DNA from: CAZDAW01 sp964503685
GTDB taxonomy: Bacteria; Chloroflexota; Anaerolineae; Anaerolineales; Anaerolineaceae
DNA: 11,198 nucleotides
NCBI GenBank assembly: GCA_964503685.1
Contig: CAZDAW010000110.1
Coordinates: 1 to 11,198 of the forward strand
Reading direction: 5' to 3'
The first letter of the stretch is position 1. Every line of letters begins with the position of its first letter. This document shows, in pieces, positions 6,681 to 11,198 of the stretch. A model generated the notes under the pieces. The model did no database searches, was not told where the DNA came from, and was given only the letters and a program-made list of their open reading frames with translations. The position numbers and the translations under genes are program-made.

Positions 6681-8138
6681 TCAGGAAGAACGCCTTAGGG
6701 GGAATAGTTTTAATCCTTCAAGAATTGTCTTTATATCGCGGATTGTGATCACTGAAAACAAAAAAGTCAGAGCAATAAAAAGTAAAATAATGATGAATTT
6801 GAATAACAAGTTTCCACTTCCTAACGCAAAATAAAAACTCAGACAAAAAACAAGAATGAAAGCCGGCTTGACATATTCAGACGCTTTGACTTTTAGATTG
6901 ACGCGCCTGACACACCAATAGGATATGGAAATCCCGATTAGATTGGCGATGAGTCCTGCATATACTGCTCCCATAAAGCCGAAGGCAGGAATTAATAACA
7001 GATTCCCGGTTATGCTGACGATGGCGATGGTCACATTGACAATCAACAAATAACCGGGAAAACCTGCCGAAATTGTGCTCGAATCAAGCACCTGGCTGAT
7101 GGTGCCAATAGCAACGATGGTCATTAATAATCCAAAAGCTGGAGCGCTTGGCAAATATCGGTCGCTGAAGAAGACGATCATGAATTCATCCTGGAACAGG
7201 ATTGATAACAGCGCCATAAATAAGGTTCCGGCTGTTGTTAACCTCAAAAAATTGTTAATGAACCACTCGGCCTGATCTTTTTTCCCTTGCCCGATGAGCT
7301 GGGCAAAGTGTGGGAAATAAACAGAGTTGATGGATGCCATTAGTCGTTTGATGCTGTTGGGTATCTTTCGTCCGATCTCAAGATAAACAACGCTGGCTGG
7401 TGTTAATAAATAGCCTACCAGCAGCGTATCAAGTTGTGTGTTGATGTAGTAAAGAATTTCATTGCCCTGCATGGGAATGCTGAAACGCAATATTCGATGC
7501 AGAATATCCCGATTAAAAGCCAATCCTTTTCGGGTTGGTATAAAAACAAACCGAAATGTAACACTGAACGCCAATTGGATAATTGTTGCCAGAATGATGC
7601 CGTGTACTTCGAGTTTGAATAAAAATAATAACAGAAAGACTAAAACAAGGTATAGAATACCTGAACTCACTTCAACAATTGCCATTTTCCGATATAGCTG
7701 GAATCCCTGCATAATATAGGAAAGTGTGCTCTCAGTTAGCTGAAGCGTAAAGATGATCGGAACGTAATAATACAGAGCAGAAAGCAATGGGTAGGGATAA
7801 ATCAGCAGGAATAACGGCTTACCAACAATAGCCAATATCACGACAGCTATGATGGTGAACAGGCGAAAAGTAAAGAAATTATTGACAATGATTTCCTGTT
7901 CTTTGAAATCGGCTGCGCCGGCAATGAATTTGGTTGCCGAGAGGCGTAAACCCATGTTGCCAATAATTTCCAGCAATCCGACCAGAGCGAGCATGATGAA
8001 GAAGACGCCATAATCTTCTTCAGGGATCAGCCGCGCGGCGATAGCTGTGGCGGCAAAGCCGACAATAATCCTTACCATGCTGCTGGTGCTGAGTGAAAAA
8101 ATACCGCGGATAATTTTAGAAGTGCCAGAACTTGTCAT
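6681..8138 (-). CDS. Polysaccharide flippase, Wzx/MATE-like
   Basis: Integral membrane protein of 485 residues with about 12-14 predicted helices, expected to flip the undecaprenyl-linked repeat unit from the inner to the outer leaflet. Length and layout fit the polysaccharide biosynthesis protein (RfbX/Wzx) branch of the MOP exporter superfamily. Visible family features are the N-terminal amphipathic region running into helix 1 (MVRIIVGFAATAIAARLIPEEDYG, about 21-44, where residues A-x-L-x-x-x-x-Y-G are typical) and the second-half motif LLIPAFGFMGAVYAGLIA (381-398). The C-terminus is short and basic (LFPLRRSS). The start ATG overlaps the polymerase stop by four bases and has no clear Shine-Dalgarno sequence of its own, so translation probably depends on ribosomes finishing the upstream gene. 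A 76-bp gap precedes the first glycosyltransferase. Confidence 0.92.
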   Translation of the reverse strand: MTSSGTSKIIRGIFSLSTSSMVRIIVGFAATAIAARLIPEEDYGVFFIMLALVGLLEIIGNMGLRLSATKFIAGAADFKEQEIIVNNFFTFRLFTIIAVVILAIVGKPLFLLIYPYPLLSALYYYVPIIFTLQLTESTLSYIMQGFQLYRKMAIVEVSSGILYLVLVFLLLFLFKLEVHGIILATIIQLAFSVTFRFVFIPTRKGLAFNRDILHRILRFSIPMQGNEILYYINTQLDTLLVGYLLTPASVVYLEIGRKIPNSIKRLMASINSVYFPHFAQLIGQGKKDQAEWFINNFLRLTTAGTLFMALLSILFQDEFMIVFFSDRYLPSAPAFGLLMTIVAIGTISQVLDSSTISAGFPGYLLIVNVTIAIVSITGNLLLIPAFGFMGAVYAGLIANLIGISISYWCVRRVNLKVKASEYVKPAFILVFCLSFYFALGSGNLLFKFIIILLFIALTFLFSVITIRDIKTILEGLKLFPLRRSS

Positions 8139-9673
8139 TTTTGGTCGTTTTTGTCGGGGTTTGTCGGGTTAAGTCGGATGATAACTTCGTTGATCCCGAT
8201 CATGACTCCGATCACAGGGGTTGTATTGTAACGCATTAGCGTGGGACTTGCGATCGAGCCGACAAAGAAACCAATGAAAGTCAGAACACTGCCAATGAGA
8301 ATGGCGCGAAGGTAATCATCCTGAATATGCTGCCAGTGATTAAATCCTCGCTTGATATAAGTAAAAAATACCCACAAGAATGCCAGGTAGCCTAAAAGGC
8401 CTGATTTCACAATGATCCACAGATGACCATTGTGAATGAAGCCTCGTCCATCGAAGCCGGCCCAATCAATGCCGGGTAACCAGGGGCGATATCTGGCGCC
8501 CAGACCTAAACCAAGTATTGGATGCTGGACGATCGATTTCCACGACCACACATATTCAAAATCTCTCCAGCGGAAGGTTTCAGCTCCCGTCGCGCTGTAG
8601 GTATCTGATCTGAAGAGGCTGAAAATTCTATCCAATGCGGCCTGAAAGAAGCTTTTTAAAAAACTTTCCGGCCCACTCAAAACAATCAATATAATGATTG
8701 CTAACCCAATCAGAATAACTGTTCCGTAATTAAAAAGGCGTTGTTTTTCCCAATTTCTTGAAGTCAGCATGAGTATCATTGCGGCTGTTAACCAACCGAT
8801 CCAGATATTACGGCTGAAAGTTATAATGACGCCGGCGGCGAAAATGAGCCACAGGAACACGGAAAACAAACGATTAAGTTTAAAATTTTCTTCTGCAAGA
8901 ATGGTTGTTTCTACAATAAGAGCAAACAGCAGGATTTTTTCCCCACCGAACTCAGTGATGCGAGTAATCCCCAGATAAAGCGATTGTCCTGTTACTAAAG
9001 TCTCAACCCGTCCGGCGATGAATGGGATTTCAACGCCGATAAATTCTTGAATGATAATGACGATAACCACCACGACCGACAAGCCAAGCATGCCTCCCAC
9101 CAGAGCTTTAACCTGTTTCGCAGTCCTGATCATATTGGTTACGATAAAGAATACAAGATAGTAAGCCACCAGGCGGATTTCAGGAATCGCATATCTAATG
9201 AAATCTGGCGGATTTGTTATGATCGATTGGATGCTAAGTGTGGCGGAGGAGGTTTGCATAAAACCCCAGGCCGTTGCTATTAAGGTGGCAATAAAGAAGG
9301 TCAAAACAGGGATATCGAGAGGTGTATGAACGATTGTAAAGCCCGGTTCAAGAAGCCATCGTATCAATATGATTAGAAGCAATGCAAATACAATCAGATC
9401 GCTTGCGTAGAATTGTATTCCCAGGCGAACAGTTGGCAGATCAGCTTCTGAAAATACTGTGGATGAAAGAGCAAGCATGCCAAGAAGGGCAAGCACAGGG
9501 CTTTTCACACATGCCAGCAATCCTAAAGCCACAATCAGAATCCCAACAATCATGTTTGTTGGGAGGAGAAAGGCTAAAATACCAAGAAGAATGCCCAGAC
9601 CAACAGAAAAAATGATCTGGATGACCGGTGATGATATGTCGATTGGAATCCGTCTGATATTTTGGGTGAACAT
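8135..9673 (-). CDS. O-antigen ligase/polymerase family membrane protein (Wzy-like)
   Basis: Polytopic protein of 512 residues with roughly 10-12 hydrophobic segments. It probably joins lipid-linked repeat units on the outer face of the membrane, or ligates the finished chain. Wzy_C/O-antigen ligase features are visible: ITFSRNIWIG at 283-292 before a transmembrane segment, a large loop at about 333-430 with W369 R370 and HPILGLGLG (384-392), and H414-N415 in FIHNGHL, the His typical of this superfamily. These proteins diverge strongly, so polymerase and ligase cannot be separated by sequence; the adjoining flippase and Wzz partner favour the polymerase. An AGGGA ribosome binding site lies 9 bases before the ATG. 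The TGA stop overlaps the next gene's start as ATGA, indicating translational coupling. Confidence 0.88.
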   Translation of the reverse strand: MFTQNIRRIPIDISSPVIQIIFSVGLGILLGILAFLLPTNMIVGILIVALGLLACVKSPVLALLGMLALSSTVFSEADLPTVRLGIQFYASDLIVFALLLIILIRWLLEPGFTIVHTPLDIPVLTFFIATLIATAWGFMQTSSATLSIQSIITNPPDFIRYAIPEIRLVAYYLVFFIVTNMIRTAKQVKALVGGMLGLSVVVVIVIIIQEFIGVEIPFIAGRVETLVTGQSLYLGITRITEFGGEKILLFALIVETTILAEENFKLNRLFSVFLWLIFAAGVIITFSRNIWIGWLTAAMILMLTSRNWEKQRLFNYGTVILIGLAIIILIVLSGPESFLKSFFQAALDRIFSLFRSDTYSATGAETFRWRDFEYVWSWKSIVQHPILGLGLGARYRPWLPGIDWAGFDGRGFIHNGHLWIIVKSGLLGYLAFLWVFFTYIKRGFNHWQHIQDDYLRAILIGSVLTFIGFFVGSIASPTLMRYNTTPVIGVMIGINEVIIRLNPTNPDKNDQK

Positions 9674-9734
9674 TTGAGATGATCCCTGTTCATCAGTTCC
9701 AATAAATTAAAATAAGGCTGGTATGCCTTTATGG

Positions 9735-11111
9735 TTAATTTGAATCGCTTTCTTCTATGGCGACTTTTTCTTCGGGCATTGCTTCGACAACGGGTTTGTG
9801 GTTTGTCGAGAGACGTTTGTCAACTGATGTTCCGACGCCACGTTGTGTGCGATTGAGGATTGCGCCGACCAATCTTGCGTTGACGCTCTCCAGATTGCGA
9901 CGAGTGTCGGCTATGGCGCCTCTACGCACCCAGCCCAAACTGACGACCAGGGCAACGCCATCGACAAGGGGAGCGATAACGGACGAGTCGGTTACTGAGA
10001 GAGAACCTGCAACATCAATCAGGATAATATCGAATTTTTTTGCCAGATCTTTAATCACCGCGGCCATTTTGGGCAATCCCAATACTTCGGCAGGATTCTC
10101 AGGAATTGGCCCGCAGGTCAGTACTTTTACCCCAGGAAATTGCGTATCTTTGATGGCATGCTCCAGACTGTCTTCGCCGGTCAATACGGAAGTCAGGCCA
10201 GTCTGGTTATCCAGATTGAAGCGGGTATGCAACGTAGGATTGCGCAGGTCTGCATCCACCAACACAACATTACGCCCGGTTTGCGAGACGCTTAAAGCCA
10301 GATTTGCGGCAATTGTTGATTTGCCGTCGCCGGCCACGGCGCTGGCAATCATTAATGAGCGTAGATCTTTGTTCTTGATCGAGAAGAAAATGTTGGTTCT
10401 TAATCGCCGGAAAGCTTCTGCATGCAGCCGGTTGTCGATAAGAAAATCACTGTTTGAAAGCGGGTATCGGTCTTCGGGGATATCACCGATGATTGGCAAT
10501 TCAGTTGCGTATTCCACCTGATTGGCTGTATAGAGTTTGGTATCCAAACTCTCGAATAATAAAGCCAGAACAATACCGCCAAACAAACCGACCACAAAAC
10601 CCATCAGAATAAGAAGAGGTTTGTTCGGTTTGGTCGGATAGAGTGGCAATTCAGCAGGCTCCATAATGGTAATACTTTCGGTGCTGGCTTTCGTATAAAG
10701 CTCTTTACTGCGGGCGATCAGGATTTCTGCCAGGTTGTTGGCCGCGTTTTGAGCAAAACTGGCATCGGCGCTTTCAATGGTTATCTGAATCAATTCTGTA
10801 TTGGGAATGATCTCGACGGTCATATCCGGAAGTTCACTAACATTCATCCGCGTTTTCAATTCGTTCAAAACCGGATCGCTCTGCGCAATTTCGACATAGG
10901 TATACATAAGACGTTCTGTATAAGTGATGTCGTATTGAATATAATCTGCGCCGCCGCTGGTAGCCGTCATAATGCGCAGCTTTGTTGTCGCCTGGTAGGT
11001 TGGAGGCGTAATGATCACGGCGAGCGAAACGATGACGAGGGCGACCATAGTTGTAATAATTATTATCCACCTGCGTCTTGAAGCTATTTCAATATAGTCA
11101 CTGAGTTTCAT
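9735..11111 (-). CDS. Wzz-type chain-length regulator fused to BY-kinase-like ATPase (CpsC-CpsD/Wzc type)
   Basis: Membrane protein of 458 residues expected to control polysaccharide chain length. A Wzz domain occupies about 1-190: a first membrane segment (15-36), a short external part of about 130 residues, then the proline-rich PxxPxKPNKP stretch (152-165) and a second membrane segment (165-187). The cytoplasmic ATPase follows: the EX2RX2R oligomerisation motif (E232, R235, R238), Walker A 257-266 (GDGKST), Walker A' 283-292 (VLVDADLRNP) and Walker B 362-369. Walker B reads ILIDVAG where the family usually has IDTPP. There is no tyrosine after Y216, so the usual C-terminal tyrosine cluster is missing; the tail ends acidic (EEKVAIEESDSN). 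The short external part and lack of a long coiled coil resemble a fused CpsC-CpsD more than the roughly 720-residue Wzc. The ATG is preceded by GAGGTGA. It is the first complete gene of the cluster, 61 bp before the polymerase. Family assignment is firm; kinase activity is uncertain. Confidence 0.93.
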   Translation of the reverse strand: MKLSDYIEIASRRRWIIIITTMVALVIVSLAVIITPPTYQATTKLRIMTATSGGADYIQYDITYTERLMYTYVEIAQSDPVLNELKTRMNVSELPDMTVEIIPNTELIQITIESADASFAQNAANNLAEILIARSKELYTKASTESITIMEPAELPLYPTKPNKPLLILMGFVVGLFGGIVLALLFESLDTKLYTANQVEYATELPIIGDIPEDRYPLSNSDFLIDNRLHAEAFRRLRTNIFFSIKNKDLRSLMIASAVAGDGKSTIAANLALSVSQTGRNVVLVDADLRNPTLHTRFNLDNQTGLTSVLTGEDSLEHAIKDTQFPGVKVLTCGPIPENPAEVLGLPKMAAVIKDLAKKFDIILIDVAGSLSVTDSSVIAPLVDGVALVVSLGWVRRGAIADTRRNLESVNARLVGAILNRTQRGVGTSVDKRLSTNHKPVVEAMPEEKVAIEESDSN

Positions 11112-11159
11112 TTTTCACCTCACAACTGGCAACAGACAAAAAATAATCGGATTTAATTT

Positions 11160-11198
11160 CTAGAATTTTTTAATCACATCCACAACATAATCAATCAT
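11160..11198 (-). CDS. Possible 3' end of an upstream gene (partial)
   Basis: Reading the minus strand from the window edge, one frame stays open for 12 codons (MIDYVVDVIKKF) and ends in TAG at 11162-11160. The other two frames hit stops at once. This would be the C-terminus of a gene lying mostly outside the window, ending 48 bases before the chain-length/kinase gene and so probably in the same operon. The piece is too short to identify, and an open stretch of this length can occur by chance. Confidence 0.3.
   Translation of the reverse strand: MIDYVVDVIKKF

Noticed and set aside
9674..9734. Gap between the chain-length gene and the polymerase gene as a regulatory site
   Set aside because: A/T-rich with only a ribosome binding site (9683-9687) visible; no repeat or hairpin of note.

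Overview
The window is part of an extracellular or capsular polysaccharide assembly locus of the Wzx/Wzy type. All eight recognisable genes lie on the minus strand, so they are transcribed from right to left. The source looks like a Chloroflexota (Anaerolineae-like) bacterium, but this is inference. It rests on moderate G+C, a short fused chain-length-regulator/kinase protein, a secreted beta-helix protein with a C-terminal cell-surface-type domain, and a C-terminal FMPLI motif like the YLPL[VI] tails of many secreted Chloroflexota proteins. No rRNA, tRNA, CRISPR array or mobile element was seen.

Layout in transcription order. (1) 11111-9735 is a Wzz-like chain-length domain fused to a BY-kinase-type ATPase. 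(2) 9673-8135 is an O-antigen ligase/polymerase (Wzy-like) membrane protein. (3) 8138-6681 is a Wzx-type flippase whose start overlaps the polymerase stop as ATGA. (4-6) 6604-5396, 5356-4220 and 4213-3242 are three different GT-B glycosyltransferases. (7) 3151-1895 is a probable lipoprotein with a right-handed parallel beta-helix. A near-perfect intrinsic terminator (1883-1835) follows gene 7. (8) After an intergenic region of about 330 bp comes a second, secreted beta-helix protein at 1564-50.

How they likely work together: the glycosyltransferases extend a lipid-linked repeat unit on the cytoplasmic face. The flippase moves it across the membrane, the polymerase joins units, and the Wzz/kinase protein sets chain length. 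The two beta-helix proteins would act outside the membrane, one lipid-anchored and one secreted. They could bind, cleave or epimerise the polymer, as beta-helix lyases and epimerases do elsewhere, but no catalytic activity is proven here. The initiating phosphoglycosyltransferase and nucleotide-sugar enzymes are not in the window and are presumably upstream, beyond 11198.

The cluster type is known. The most unusual points are a kinase domain with no tyrosine at all and an altered Walker B motif, the terminator that separates two paralogous beta-helix genes, a codon-usage shift in the last gene, and a G8 tract inside the lipoprotein gene.
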